From positions 608,597 to 672,596 of the forward strand of contig CAJNDS010002790.1 of NCBI GenBank assembly GCA_905221605.1: a stretch of DNA of 64,000 nucleotides, in the 5' to 3' direction. The stretch comes from Symbiodinium natans (taxonomy: Eukaryota > Sar > Dinophyceae > Suessiales > Symbiodiniaceae). The stretch's first letter is position 1; each line of letters begins with the position of its first letter. Below, in pieces: positions 9,701-21,539 of the stretch. The notes below the pieces were generated by a model. The model saw only the letters and a program-made list of their open reading frames with translations, made no database searches and was not told the DNA's origin. The position numbers and the translations under genes are program-made.

Positions 9701-12700
9701 TGTTTAACAGATCCAGAAGAGGGTTAAGAAGGGTTCCCTTTAAGGGTCCCCCTTATCCTACCTAGGAACCCCAAACCCTAAACCCCAAACCCTAAACCCT
9801 TCCACCACAACCGACCTGCTTCAGCGCATCGGCGCGCGTCTCCATCTCCGGCAAGATCAACTTGCGGAAGACCTCCAGGAAGCCTGCAAGGCACGTCGGT
9901 TTCTTCCTTTGTTCATCAGGGTTTAGGGTTTCGGGTTTCGGATTTAGGGCTTCGGGTTTAGGGTTTAGGGTTCGCAGCCCGCAACCCCATTAAGAACGGG
10001 CTCGCAGGTCGAAAGCCGGGTTTTGGGTCGAGCGCTTCTGTAAGCGCCTGACCCTAAACCCCGACGAGGGCTTGAGGGGGGGTTTAGGGTTTAGGGTCTA
10101 GGGTCTGGGGTCTAGGGTCTGGGGTTTAGAGTTTTGGTTCCTATGCCTTAAACCCCTAAAGAGATGCATGAGTTAAGGCTAGCTCGGACTTTGGGGCTCT
10201 AAGGGCCTTTGAGAGGCTTGCAGGGACTAGGGGGCTTTAGGGAGCTTTCAGGGCCTTGGGTAAGGGTCGAGGGTCGAGGGTTGAGGGTTGAGGGCTGAGG
10301 GTTGAGGGTTTAGGGTTTAGGATTGAGGGTTGAGGGTTGAGGGTTGAGGGCTGAGGGTTTAGGTTGAGGGTTGCGGGTTTAGGGTTCAGGCATAGGGGCT
10401 TGTAAGGGCTTATGGCTCTTACTACGGGCACGCTGGTCCTGGCTGCACGCTGATGCGCTCGAACCGCTGGCTGCACATGAAGGTGCTCATCTCGATGCAG
10501 TCCTGGGGGAAAGTGGAGCTTGCCCGGGGGGGGGGGGGGGGGGGGCTCCGGGATCCAAGGTTTAGGGTTTAGGGTTTAGGGTTTAGGGTTTAGGGTTTAG
10601 GGTTTAGGGTTTAGGGTTTAGGGTTTAGTGTTTAGGGTTTAGGGTTTAGGGTTTAGGGTTTAGGGTCTAGGGTTTAGGGTTTAGGTTTAGGGTCTCGGGG
10701 CTTCGGGACATGGAGGGATTTCTTTGGAAGGAGTGTCCTGTACTACACCTTGAGGACTAAGTGAACCCTCAAAGGGTTTATTGTCCGCAGACCTTGATGG
10801 AGGGTTTAGGCTTTAGGGTTTAGGGTTTAGGGTTTGGGGTTAGGGGTTAGGGGTTTGGGGTTTAGGGTTTAGGGTTTAGGGTTTAGGGTTTAGGGTTTAA
10901 ACCTAAACCCTAAACCCTAGACCCTAAACCCTAAACCCGAAACCCGAAACCCAAAACCCTAAACCCTAAACCCTAAACCCTAACCGTCCTGCCACTCCAT
11001 CCAAGTCCGGACCTGGCTCAGGTCCGTGCAGTTGTCGAAGTCCTGGTTTAGGGTTTAGGGTTTAGGGCTTACGGTTCAGGGGCGCCGGGGCTTGGGGGTT
11101 GGAGGGGTTTCGGGTTTAGGGTTTAGGGTTTAGGGCTTGAGGATTCTTAGGGTTTCGGGTTTAGGGTTTAAAGGATTCTTAGGGTTCTTGGGGTTCTTAG
11201 GGTTCTGAGGGTTCATATCCTTTGGGGTTCTTAGCGTTCTTGGGGTCCTAGGAATTCTTGGGGTTCTGACGGTTCTTGGGGTTCTTGGGGTTCTTCGGGT
11301 TCTGGAGTTCCGGAAAGAGCCACGGTTTAGGGTTTAGGGTTTAGGGTTTAGGGTTTAGGGTTTAGGGTTTAGGGTTTAGGGTTTAGGGTTTAGGGTTTAG
11401 GGCTGTTAGGGTTCTTAGGGTTTCAGGGATTCAGGGTTTAGGACTGTTAGGGTTCTTAGGGTTTCAGGGATTCAGGGTTTAGGAGTGAGGGTTGGGTTTT
11501 CGGGGTTTGCGGGTTGAGGGGCTTAGGCTTCAGGGTTTCAGGTCTTGCGATTTTGGGGGGTTCTTGGGATTCTCATCAGTTTGCTCGGGGCATTCCTGAT
11601 TTTATAGGACCCTAGACCCTAAACTTAAACCCTAAACCCTAAACCCTAAACCCCTTCGGTGTTTGGGGTTGAGAACTGAGCGAGGATCGGGGATTCGCTC
11701 TTCGCAGTGATACCATAAAGCCGACCTACCATCCTACTGGTTCGTGGTACTTACTAACCAACGATTAACTGTACTTATGGCCCACTTACAAGCCCCTTAA
11801 GTGCCCTAACATGGTGATAAGCACAGCTATAAGTACAGTGAGAATTAATTGGTTCATAAGTACCATGAACCTACCATCTTAGGGCGGCTACATAGTGGCC
11901 CCTTCGTAAATATGTACACCCATTCAAGCCCGGGTCCTTCAGATCGCTAAGGCCCCAAATCCCTAAACCCTAAACCCTAAACCCTAAAGCATAAACCCTA
12001 AACCCTGAAACGGTCCATGTAACTAGTCTTAGACACGATCGTGCACTGAGGTATCCCCTAAGACTGCCCAGGTCCTCCTCAGTGTAGACAATCTCGTAGG
12101 TGCCGCCTAACGGGCCCAATGCGTCCGGATCTTCCGGCCACCGCGCCACCACCGGGGTGCAGTCGTCGTGGGCGCGCAGGAACTTGGCGTTCCGGGTTTT
12201 GAGGGCTCCGGGTCTTGGGCTTACGGCTGCTTCCTGCCCTACAGTTCAAGGACTTTCGTCCTCGTTGCCTGTAGTAATTTGTCGGGTTCTTGATGGTTGC
12301 AGATACAATCCCAAGCCCTACACGCGGTTTGGGGTTTAGGGTGTAGGGCTTTGGGGAACCTAAGCCCTGAATCACCCTAGCCTAAACCCGACCCCCCCCC
12401 CTAACCTAAAAGCCATCCTGAACCCTAAACTCCTAAACCCCTAAACCCTAAACCCTAAAAGCCCCCATTTCGAGGGGCGGTGGTATGCTTGTCATCCTCC
12501 CCACACTCGCAGGCGGCGACGCCGCAGCAGCGGTCGCAGGTACTGGCCTTCGTGCCGCGGAAGTACCTGAGAGTCCCCCCATAAAATGGATTTAGGGTCT
12601 AGGGCTTAGGGCTTAGGGCTTAGGGTTTAGGGTTTAGGGTTCCCTGAAGCCTTACACTTTAAACCCTTGGGACCCATACTTCGAGGTTCATGGGCACTTA

Positions 12701-15700
12701 CAACCCCACATATAAGTCTACTAAGAACCTACAGTACTTTAGGGTTAGGGTCTAGGGTCTAGGGTCTAGGGTTTAGGGTTTAGGGTTTAGGGTTTAGGGT
12801 TTAGGGTTTAGGGTTTGGGGTTTAGGGTTCAGGGTTTGCGGATTAGGGTCCCTGAACCTCCCTTAAGTCTGGTCCAAGGCACTCCTTGGTAATGCACGGG
12901 TTGCCCGCAGCAAGGTGGCTCTTGTTGCCGAAGCGCTCGCTTGTCCAGTGGGCCACGGGCCAATTGGCGAAGAGGCCATCCACGACCTCAGGGGGTGCGG
13001 CGGAACCCTATAAGGACCCCATAAACCCGATAAGCTCTATAAACCCGATAGACCTAAACCCTACAAACCCTATAACCCCACAAGCTCTAAAACCCTAAAC
13101 CCTATGCTGTGACCCCTACTCCCAGGACCCCACGCCCGACTTAAACCCAAAACCTGCAAGCACCCGGAGAAAACTCGAAGAGGTGGGAGCAGTCTGTCCC
13201 AGGACCCTGACTCAAGGGTTCTGGCCCTAAACCCTCAAACCCTGAGCCCTAAACCCCTAAACCCTGTTTTGAGCTTGGGGGTGAAATCGGGGTGTTGGAG
13301 AGGGGTCCAAAAACTACAGCCTTAGAACCGAGAGAAAGCAGATGTTGTCTGGGGAACTAGTTCAGGGTTTAGGGTTCGGGGTTTCGGGTTTAGGTTCCTT
13401 AGTACTGGGCATGATACACCCTATTATATTGCCAACATGTACCTTCGCGTCCTTCCCAACCGGGCCCCCAGACCTTGAGCTTTAGATTTGGCGGGGTTGA
13501 ATGTCGTATTCAGGGAAGGTTTAGGGTTTGGGTTGTAGGGTCTGAAATTTAGGGGTTTAGGGTTTAGGGTTTATGGTTTAGGGTTTGGGGTTTAGGGTTT
13601 AGGGTTTAGGGTTTAGGCTTCTGGGCTGGCTGGTTGCACAAGCGGCTGCGTGGTTTGGCGGGGCCCCGTAGTAGGATCCGAAGAAGTTGTTGGTGAAGAT
13701 GTACCTGTAGAACGGGCGAAACACACAACTCCAAACTCCTCAACCCTAAAAACCCTAAACCCTAAACCCTAAAACCCTAAAGTCAACCCAAAAGCCTCAA
13801 GAAAGAATTTGAAAACACTGAGCCCCAAACGTTAAAAACCCAAGCTCAGCTCTGCACCCTGCATGGCTTCCACCCCTCTTACCTATGTTAGGGTAGGCAG
13901 GCGCTGTCGAATGTTCAACGAGACCATAAACCCAAGCTCAGCTCTGCACCCGAGGCGTCCGCCCGCGAGCCCCTGAACCCTCACATCCTCACATGAGCTA
14001 AAGTACCCCAAGGGGGGCCCTAAACCCTAAACCCTAAACCTCTGGCAGTTTTGTCACGAGCCTGTGTTGGTCACCCAGAAGAAAGTCTTCGGTGATCCCC
14101 CGTGGCCGACTCTGAGCTCCCTTGAGAGAAAAGTGTCCTTCACTACCCCTGAACCCTAAACCCTAAACCCTAAACCCTCCCTGCTTCCAGAAGGTGCTTC
14201 CGACTTCCCAAGCTAGTCCTGGCCCAAGGAAGCCTCGAAACCCACGGAGCCCTCGAAGGTTTCAGGGTTCAGGGTTCAGGGTTTAGGGCTTAGGGCTTAG
14301 GGCTTCGGGTTTAGGGTTTAGGGTTTAGGGTTTAGGGTTTAGGGTTTAGGGTTTAGGGTTTAGGGTTTAGGGTTTAGGGTTTAGGGTTTAGGGTTTAGGG
14401 TTTAGGATTTAGGGTTTGGAAGCTGGGCCCAACAAAAAAAGCTCCATGACAAAGAGTTTCGCTCACAGACTTACCCACAACGGAAACCTGAGAACTGTGC
14501 CAGACATTTGCATGCGCGGACGCGAACCTGGACGCGAACAACGTCCTTCCGCCTAGCCTCCAACCTTTTTTTAAACATTCGATGTCCAAACCCTGAGCCA
14601 TGCCAAGTTGAACAAAGAATCTCGAACCGTAAACTCAACTCTAGCCACGAGCTCTACCTCCCGAACCAAGACCCTGCGCTACGCCGAAGCCCCAAACACC
14701 AAATTCAGCTCCAAACCATTGATCCCGAGCGCTAATCGCAACTTGGAAACTCCGAAACCCTTCTGTGATCCCTACGAAAACCCCAAACCCTAAACCCTAA
14801 ACCCTAAAACCTAAACCCTAAACCCTAAACCCTAAACCCCAAACCCTAAACCCTAAACCGACAGAGGCCGCGGCTTCGCCGGGTCATTCCGGTACTTCCC
14901 GCCCACGGCGTCGTAGGCCATGTTCCAATACGGCATGGCCTTCGGAGGAGGGTTTAGGGTTTAGGGTTTAGGGTTTAGGGTTTATTGTTTAGGGTTTAGG
15001 GTTTCGGGTTTGGGGTTTAGGGTTTAGGGTTTCGGGTTTGGGGCTTAGGGTTTAGGGTTTAGGGTTTAGGGTTTTTAGGGTTTAGGGTTTAGGGTCTCGG
15101 GGCCTCTCAGCGTTAAGGGGCTTGAGGAGTTGAGGGTTTGGGGTTTAGGAACTCAGGTGGCTTAGGGTTTCAGATCCGAGGGCATATATGGTTTAGGTTG
15201 TGGGGGGGGGGGGGGGGGGGGTTTGGGATGTCACGTCCAGGCTTAGGATCTTGGGGTTTTGAGGTTTCGGGCTGTAGTTTAGGGCTTGGGCTTTTCTATC
15301 CAAGCTCTACAAAACCCTAAACGCCCTAAACCCCCTAACCCCCTAAACCCCCCAAACCCTAAACCCCCAAACCATGAACCCTAAACCCTAAACCCTAAAC
15401 CCTTAAGGGGCTTGCTTCCTTGCCCGGAGAGCAGAGCCTCGATGGAGGGATCGACGGCGAGCAGGGCCAGCTCGTACTTCAGGAGCAGGGCCCGGTGGAA
15501 GGTCATGAACTGAGGCCCGAAATGTCCCTCGTCACCTTGGCAGGGTTTAGGGTTTTAGGGTTTAGGGTTTAGGGTTTAGGGTTTAGGGTTTAGGGTTTAG
15601 GGTTTAGGGTTTAGGGTTTAGGAGGGGGTTTAGGGGGTTTAGGGGGTTTTGGGGGTTTAGGGGGTTTAGGGGGTTTAGGGGGTTTAGGGGGTTTAGGGGG

Positions 15701-17801
15701 TTTAGGGGGTTTAGGGGGTTTAGGGGGTTTAGGGGGTTTAGGGGGTTTAGGGGGTTTAGGGGGTTTAGGGGGTTTAGGGCGCTTAGGGGGTTTAGGGGGT
15801 TGAGGGGCTTAGGGGGCTCCCAAACAAGAACTCCCCAAGAGCTGAGACCCGAGAACCCGAAGTATCCGAGGCCCTTACAGCGAGGGTCTGTCGTCGCGCA
15901 GGAATGGAGCATGAGCATGTCCTTAGGCTTTCAGCCCTAAACCCTAAACCCTAGACCCTTTACCCTAAACCCTAAACCCCAAGCCCAATTTGCAAACCCT
16001 AAGGCCTAAACCCTAAAACTTCTCTGTTGACCTGAACCCTGAACCCTTCCTGCTCTGACCTGACTTGGTTAGGCTCTGAGGCCGGAGTTTGGGGAGTTTC
16101 GGGGCCGGGTTCTGGAAATGTTTGGGATCATGGTCCGTGGGGTAGGGCTTAGGGGTTTCGGGTTCAGCGGTTTAGGGATTTAGGGTTCGTGCTTAGGGTT
16201 GAGGGTTTCGTGTGGAGTGCGGAAATGCGGATGTAAGGTGCTTTGGGGGTCGTGGGTTCCAAGCCTTATAGTGCTTATACAACCCTAAACCCTACACCCA
16301 AAAACCCTAACCCCAAAACCCAAAGCCCTAAACCCTCAACCCTCTAAAGTTCAGGTGAGCGTCGTCATGGTTGTGGAAGTTCGGGCCATACTTACGCTGG
16401 CCCTCCTCCTCGGAAAGAGTCTTGACGGTCCAGAAGGCTTTCGCCACCTCGCCCAGCGGCCCACAGTTTAGGGTTTAGCGTTGAGGGTTTGGGGTTTAGG
16501 GTTGAGGGTTTGGGGTTTCGGGTTAGGGTTCCTAAATCCTCAACCAAAACACTAACCCTAAACACTAAACACTCCACACTACACCCCAAACACAAGACCC
16601 TAAGCACGAAACCCTAAATCCGAAGGCCTTTGTAGGAGTAAGCAGGGCTGGGGACTTGGGGACGTAGGCCTGTGAAGACAGGTTTTCAGCCCCTAAACCC
16701 CAAACCCGAAACCCTAAACCCTAAACCTTCCTTTAAGGGGTGCTGCTGAACCTCCGGGAAGTTTTTGCGGCCTTTTGCTTCATCTCCTCGCTGAGCGTGC
16801 GCCACTCCCGCCGCACCCGCGGCTTGTTCTGGAACCTTTTTTCGGGCTCAGGGTTTAGGGTTTAGGGTTTAGGCTTTAGGGTTTAGGGCTTCCGGTTTAG
16901 GGTTGAGGGTTGAGGGTTGAGGGTTGAGGGTTTAGGGTTTAGGGTTTAGGGTTTAGGGCTACTTGTTTAAGAGCCCCAAAAAATCGAAATCATCCTTATC
17001 CGGGCCGGTTGGCCCTTGAGGGTCTAGGGCTTGGGGTTCTTTGAACGCCCTCGAAGCTTGACTGTGGACGAGGGTAACTGAAATCCGAGACCCTAAACCC
17101 TAAACCCTAAACCCTAAACCCTACACCCTAAACCCTACAGGCGGCCTCCAAAGCAGAGAATCGACGGAGAGAACCCTGCATGGGAAACCCCTAAAGAGGA
17201 ACCCCAAACATTACACAGCCCTAAACCCTAAACCCTAAACCCTTATTACACAGCCCTAAGGGGAACTATCCCCTAAGTAGGAAAGAAGGCTCTCCGGAAG
17301 GACCCTATAAGACGAGGTCCTCACAGAGGCCCTCAAAGAAGGCCTCCAATGAGACCCCAGAAGCACATAAGAGGCAAACACCCCCAACCCTAAATCCTAA
17401 GACCCTAGGACCCTGAACCCCAAGACCTTAGACTTAAACCCTAAGCCCTAAATCCTAAGACCCTGGACCCTGAACCCGTAAACCCTAGACCCCTATAAAA
17501 CCCTAAACCCGGAACCCCTATAAACCCTAAAACCCCAAACCCTAAACCCTAAACCCTAAACCCTAAACCCTGAACCCAAAGACCGAGACCCTAAGCCTAA
17601 GAAATCCCAATGCCTCTTTGAGCCCCAAGACCCTGAACCCTAAACCCTAAACCCTAGACCCTCAGCCCTAAGCCCTAAACCCTAAACCCCAAACCCCGAA
17701 CCCCAAGACCCAAAAAAGCCCAGGCGCTTGAGCTGCTGTCCGTTGATCACTTCCCAGGTCGCCTTCGCCTCCTCCTGCTCACGGACGTCCTTCTGCCTCG
17801 G
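6590..17801 (-). CDS. Tyrosinase-like type 3 copper protein, about 16 exons
   Basis: Short minus-strand exons about every 700 bp read in order as a tyrosinase/polyphenol-oxidase-like protein. The exons are at about 17801-17711, 16838-16745, 16468-16345, 15541-15412, 14948-14858, 13710-13615, 13010-12868, 12572-12485, 12196-12045, 11047-10985, 10512-10430, 9898-9808, 9140-9040, 8168-8095, 7236-7132 and 6778-6590. Diagnostic blocks in order are PRVRREWRTLSEEMKQ, FHNHDDAH, then the CuA core GHFGPQFMTFHRALLLKYE (His-x8-His), AMPYWNMAYD, FTNNFFGSYYG, and a C-terminal CuB-like AAAFTGYHSDIDRSSMTW. The family oxidises phenols to quinones or carries oxygen. In CuB the usual His-His pair is Tyr-His, so catalysis is uncertain. 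Exact junctions and the first exon are not fixed; middle exons such as LHQDYMLYGFVRERLHLG are assigned by position only. The last exon ends within about 100 bp of the amine-oxidase start. Confidence 0.72.
7370..7440. repeat. (GTTTAGGGG)n variant array
   Basis: GGGGTTTAGGG nonamer repeats give a KPPKPPKPP frame on the minus strand, which is a repeat artefact. Confidence 0.9.
8822..9004. repeat. Half MITE-A followed by (CCCTAAA)16
   Basis: Positions 8822-8888 hold the right half of MITE-A (AAGGACTGTTAGCACAAGGGGGAAC). Without a gap, about 16 perfect CCCTAAA units follow to 9004. The abutment suggests the telomere-like array grew at, or was joined to, the broken end of the element. Confidence 0.85.
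10255..10395. repeat. (GGGTTGA)n variant array
   Basis: GGGTTGA and GGGTCGA heptamers form a locally homogenised telomere-like variant with a poly-(LNPQPST) frame on the minus strand. Confidence 0.9.
10515..10695. repeat. Poly-G run and (TTTAGGG)n array
   Basis: A run of about 18 G residues ends near 10547, and nearly perfect TTTAGGG heptamers follow at 10558-10695. Both are potential G-quadruplex formers on the plus strand. Confidence 0.95.
11160..11402. repeat. (GGTTCTTGG)n and (TTTAGGG)n arrays
   Basis: Degenerate GGTTCTTGGG/GGTTCTTAGG units at 11165-11300 pass into perfect TTTAGGG at 11323-11402. A minus-orientation counterpart (CCCTAAGAA units) occurs at 20.82-21.02 kb. Confidence 0.9.
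11738..11872. mobile_element. MITE-like element, family D
   Basis: The left end GGTTCGTGGTACTTACTAACCAA pairs with the right end TTGGTTCATAAGTACCATGAACC. The interior contains CTGTACTTAT and ATAAGTACAG. It is a close relative of the element at 2100-2275. Confidence 0.8.
14307..14405. repeat. (TTTAGGG)14 array
   Basis: This is an uninterrupted run of perfect heptamers preceded by the variants GGGCTTA and GGGTTCA. It lies in the tyrosinase-like gene between its 14.9-kb and 13.7-kb exons. Confidence 0.95.
14858..14948 (-). CDS. Tyrosinase-like exon with PYWNMAYD
   Basis: The exon reads AMPYWNMAYDAVGGKYRNDP on the minus strand, matching the lPYWdw segment that follows the CuA site in tyrosinases. 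It is flanked by CCCTAAA on the left and TTTAGGG on the right. Confidence 0.8.
15412..15541 (-). CDS. Tyrosinase-like exon with CuA histidines
   Basis: The exon translates to GDEGHFGPQFMTFHRALLL followed by KYELALLAVDPSIEAL, the block that in tyrosinases reads H-x8-H then a helix rich in Leu and Glu. The acceptor is probably CCAAG|GTGACG at the right end. Left of the exon is CCCTAAA and right of it TTTAGGG. Confidence 0.82.
15543..15800. repeat. (TTTAGGG)n passing into (TTTAGGGGG)n
   Basis: Perfect heptamers at 15545-15622 give way to about 17 copies of the nonamer TTTAGGGGG at 15627-15795. The LNPLNP frame on the minus strand is an artefact. Confidence 0.95.
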
Positions 17802-18411
17802 GGTTTAGGGTTTAGGGTTTGGGGTTTAGGGTTTAGGGTTTAGGGTTCAGGGTTGAGGGTTTAGGGTTTAGGGTTTAGGGTTTAGGGTTTAGGGTTTAGG
17901 GTGCAGGCCGTTTTTGTTGTTGAGGGTTCAGGGTTCAGGGTTTAGGTTTAGGGTTTAGGGTTTAGGGTTTGGGGTTTAGGGTTTAGGGTTTGGGGTTTAG
18001 GGTTTAGGGTTTAGGGTTTAGGGTTTAGGGTTAAGGGTTTAGGGTTTAGGGTTTAAGGTTTAAGGTTTAGGGCTTAGGTTAGGGTTTAGGGTTTGAGGCT
18101 AATTCGGGCTTCCGCGGCTCCGCGGAAGCTGCGGCGTCTCTGAACCTTGGAGGATACTTGGGGGTTCAGGGCTGACAGCTTCGGATTTGGGGCTCAAACC
18201 TAAGCAATAAACAAACCCTACACCCTAACCCCGTAACCCTTAACCCTAAACCCTAAACCCTAAACCCTAAACCCTAAACCCTGAACCCTAAAACCCTAAA
18301 CCCTGAACCCTAAACCCTAAACCCTAAACCCTAAACCCTAAAACCCATTTAGGGCTTCACGAAGTGCAGGTGGTCGGTTCAGAGTTGCGGGTGCAGGCTG
18401 GGCCGGGGGGC

Positions 18412-18660
18412 TTACTTGGAGGTTCAGGGTACTTATAGCCCCAAAGAAAACTGTGCCTTTAAGCCCCCTAAGTCCCCTAAGTCCTCTAAGTAGGCTAGTA
18501 GACTCACTAGTAGCCCAGCAACCATCTTACAATAAGGGCACCTGTTTTTTTTGGTTGGCTACTTTGAAAGGGAACCAGAACAAAAAAAAAGGGAAAAGGG
18601 TACCTTTGAGCTACCAAGCTTATCATTGCGGTCATAGGTGCCCATGAACCTCCAAGTAGA
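18412..18660. mobile_element. MITE-like family D containing a second inverted-repeat element
   Basis: The outer ends CTTACTTGGAGGTTCA and CATGAACCTCCAAGTAGAGG are inverted. Inside, TAGCCCAGCAACCATCTTAC...GGGTACCTTTGAGCTACC is a nested copy of the element also seen at 4.2, 5.1, 25.07 and 38.43 kb. Confidence 0.75.
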
Positions 18661-18971
18661 GGTTTACAGGCTTAGGTTCATCAACAAGCTCAAGTGCGCG
18701 ACGCATAGTGCAGGGCCCGGGGATCAGGGTTCAGGCTTTCAGGGACCCTAAACTCGCTCTAAACCTCAACCCTGGCCCTAAACCCTACACTCCCCACACT
18801 CTCAGCCCGAAACCCGAAACCCGAAACCCCAAACCCCAAACCCTAAACCCTAAACCCTAAACCCTAGGCCCTAAACCCTAAAACCTCCCTCAATGCCAAG
18901 ACCTCAGCTCAAAGGCAGCTGAGCATCCCCGTCCGCAGCCATTTCTGAGGGGCAGGTTCATCAGACTTTGG

Positions 18972-19062
18972 GGGTTTAGGGTTTAGGGTTTAGGGTTTAG
19001 GGTTTAGGGTTTAGGGTTTAGGGTTTAGGGTTTAGGGTTTAGGGTTTAGGGTTTAGGGTTCA
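18972..19062. repeat. (TTTAGGG)12 array
   Basis: Perfect telomere-like heptamers in plus orientation. Confidence 0.95.
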
Positions 19063-19689
19063 GGGCTTCGGATCTAGCAACCCCATGGTTGGTCTGACAA
19101 CGTTAGCAATCTTCTTCGGAGGGGCCCCGAAATCCTCGAACCTAAACACACAGGAAAGCTTTCGAAGGCTGAAGGGTGTACTTGTTTGGGGTTTAGGGTT
19201 TGGGGCTAGCGGCTAGAGTTTAGGGTTTAGGGTTTGGGGCTTGGGGTTTGGGGGCTTGGGTCTCGATTCTGTGTCGAAAGGGCTCCAGCCCCCAAATCCT
19301 TCAACCCTAACAGCCTTAGCCACCGCGCCCAGACGCCGAACAGTCCCACGCATGTTCCCCCCTCAGGTGGCCATCACAAAGCGCATCGACCCTTTTGATA
19401 GCCCTCAATCATCAGCGGTGCCCTAAACCCTAAACCCTAAACCCTAAACCTTAAACCTTCAAATTCCCAAAGGTCAGAGGGGGGGAGGATGGGGGGGTAG
19501 CGAAGATGCTAGTCGCTTGCTCTGTCTGCTTGCTTCAGTGCCGGGCCCCAGTTGCTTGCTTGTCTGCTTGCTCATGCGGATGCTTACCCCTTCCTTTGGG
19601 TCCCTTGGTATGTAACCCTTATATACACTCAACACCATACTTATGGACCAAACTAAGTTCCAACCTTAGAATAGGGTTTAGGATTTAGG

Positions 19690-19990
19690 GTTTAGGGCAT
19701 GCCTGTGCTGATGCTTGTGCTTGCTGGCTGGCTCGCTGGATGACAGCAGCCAAAAGAGAACGATGACAGCCGCGCAGATCATACCCCACCACAACACTCC
19801 CCTTAGATCCTTAATAAAATAGTGTTTTATATTCCTCTTGGGCTCTATATAAACGACAAAAACATAATTCCCAAAGACCAAACACTTACATCACAACTCC
19901 ACCCGGCTCCTGGTGCTGTCGCCAGCGCCGTCCCAACGGGAAGGCGCGCATTGGCTCAAGCTCGCCCTCCACCTTTCTGGAGCCGATGCA
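19690..19990 (-). CDS. Two candidate exons of a membrane protein, separated by a MITE intron
   Basis: The minus strand reads IGSRKVEGELEPMRAFPLG at about 19988-19888. After a MITE-F copy (about 19885-19795) it reads WGMICAAVIVLFWLLSSS followed by a His/Lys-rich tail (about 19795-19695). The second exon is a good single transmembrane helix. The intron end resembles amine-oxidase intron 2, which supports splicing. The product is not recognised, and no upstream or downstream exons can be assigned. Confidence 0.4.
19795..19885. mobile_element. MITE-like element, family F
   Basis: It begins ACTCCCCTTAGATCCTTAATAAAAT, ends near AATTCCCAAAGACC and contains TATTCCTCTTGGGCT. Matching copies lie at 5.66-5.76 (amine-oxidase intron 2) and 30.53-30.63 kb (transporter intron); a weaker match is at 35.33-35.44 kb. 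Confidence 0.75.
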
Positions 19991-20023
19991 GGGTTCAGGA
20001 TTTAGGATTTAAGGTTCAACTAT

Positions 20024-20124
20024 TTGCTTAAGAACCCCAAAAACATAAGAAGTGCTATTCCTTACGGAGCAATAAAGGGATTATTGTTTTATATTTTTGC
20101 TGGGGGTTCTTGAGCAAATAGTAG
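20024..20124. mobile_element. MITE-like element, family G
   Basis: The left end CTATTTGCTTAAGAACCCC and the right end GGGGGTTCTTGAGCAAATAG form a near-perfect terminal inverted repeat around a roughly 60-bp A/T-rich core. A half copy may lie at 16.96 kb (CTACTTGTTTAAGAGCCCC). Confidence 0.85.
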
Positions 20125-20819
20125 GGTTTAGGTTAGGGCGGTAAGGGCTGCTTCGATATTCCTTTTACGTCACATTGACGTGGGACAACGATGCACGCAA
20201 ATTTTAGGGTCTAGGGTTTAGGATCTAGGGTTGAGGGGTTTAGGGTTTAGGGGGTGAGGGATCAGAACGCTTGCGTTAACAGCAGCCACTTTGCCAGCAG
20301 CACCAGCGAGCTAGAATCTAGAAGTAGCAGCATGTGGGGGCAGGCAGGTCGCAGAGACGTCCTTCGCGGAAACACCAATTGAAGCTGCAACTTGAACGAA
20401 GCAGCCAAGCCGGAGACAAGACCAGCACTGGGTGGAACTAGGGTTCCCGGAATTTCGGGGCACCTACTTTGGGGATCCGATGGTTTTTAAAGCCCTCACG
20501 GCAGGCCTAAACTGCTGTTTTCTCGCGTCGAACATCCTCACCCTAAACCCATGGTGAACTCCAAGAAGTTGGAACATCCTTATCCCCATACCCCAAAAGG
20601 TACACTCAAGGGAATCCCAGGTCTAATCATCCGTAAACCATGTTCCAACTTTCTGGAGTTTGCTGTAGAATGTTGCGATCATCTGCGGCATGGGACACGG
20701 GATACTCTGCGGGATTCTGTGCGGGCACGGGAATCTCCGAGGTTCTTTTTCGTGAAGAACAATCTAACAGCCCAACGAAAGAAGCCGAAACTAGAACCTG
20801 AAAACGCTAAGGAAATTAA

Positions 20820-21020
20820 GAACCCGAAGAACCGTAAGAACCCCGAGACACCGAAGAACCCTAAGAACCCTAAGAACCCTAAGAACCCTAAACACTACGA
20901 GCCCTAAGAAACCTAGGAACCCTACTAAGAGCCCTAAGAACCCTCAGAACCCTTAAGAACCCTAAGGCCCTAAGAACCCTAAGAACGCGAAGAACCCTAA
21001 GAACCCTAAACTACGAACCC
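20820..21020. repeat. (CCCTAAGAA)n variant array
   Basis: CCCTAAGAA/CCCGAAGAA nonamers give the frame PKNPKNPK on the plus strand. They mirror the GGTTCTTAGG units at 11.2 kb. The apparently protein-like start of the overlapping frame (from 20551) has no recognisable motif. Confidence 0.85.
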
Positions 21021-21315
21021 AAGAACCCGAAACCCAAAAGCCTGTCCCAGGACCCCCTCTTTCTAAAAATAATTCAACATACCCCACATACAAGAAGAGT
21101 TTTTGGCATCCTGACCCCTAAGCCCTAAACCCAAAACCCTAAATCTTGAACCCTAAACCCTAAACCCTAAACCCTAACCCTAAACCCTAAACCCTAAACC
21201 CAAAACCCTGAAACCCGAAAGCCTGTCCCAGGACCCCTCTCTTGGCCCAAGCCGCCACAGAGGGCGACCCCAGATGCTTGGAGAGGATGTCAGGGCTTCG
21301 CCTCGGGCTTTCTTG

Positions 21316-21440
21316 GGGTTTAGGGTTTAGGGTTTAGGGTTTAGGGTTTAGGGTTTAGGGTTTAGGGTTTAGGGTTTAGGGTTTAGGGTTTAGGGTTTAG
21401 GGTTTAGGGTTTAGGTTTAGGGTTTAGGGTTTAGGGTTTA
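21316..21440. repeat. (TTTAGGG)n array
   Basis: About 17 heptamers, with one TTAGG slip near 21414. Confidence 0.95.
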
Positions 21441-21539
21441 GGGTTCAGGGTTCAAGATTTAGGGTTTAGGGCTTGGAAAAGGGTTTAGGGCTCAGGGACA
21501 GTCTAGGGATTCGGTTTTCGGGCTTCGGGGTTTCAAGTT

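Noticed and set aside
10237-10476. LNPQPSTLNPQPST repeat protein
   Set aside because: Translation of the GGGTTGA telomere-like variant array.
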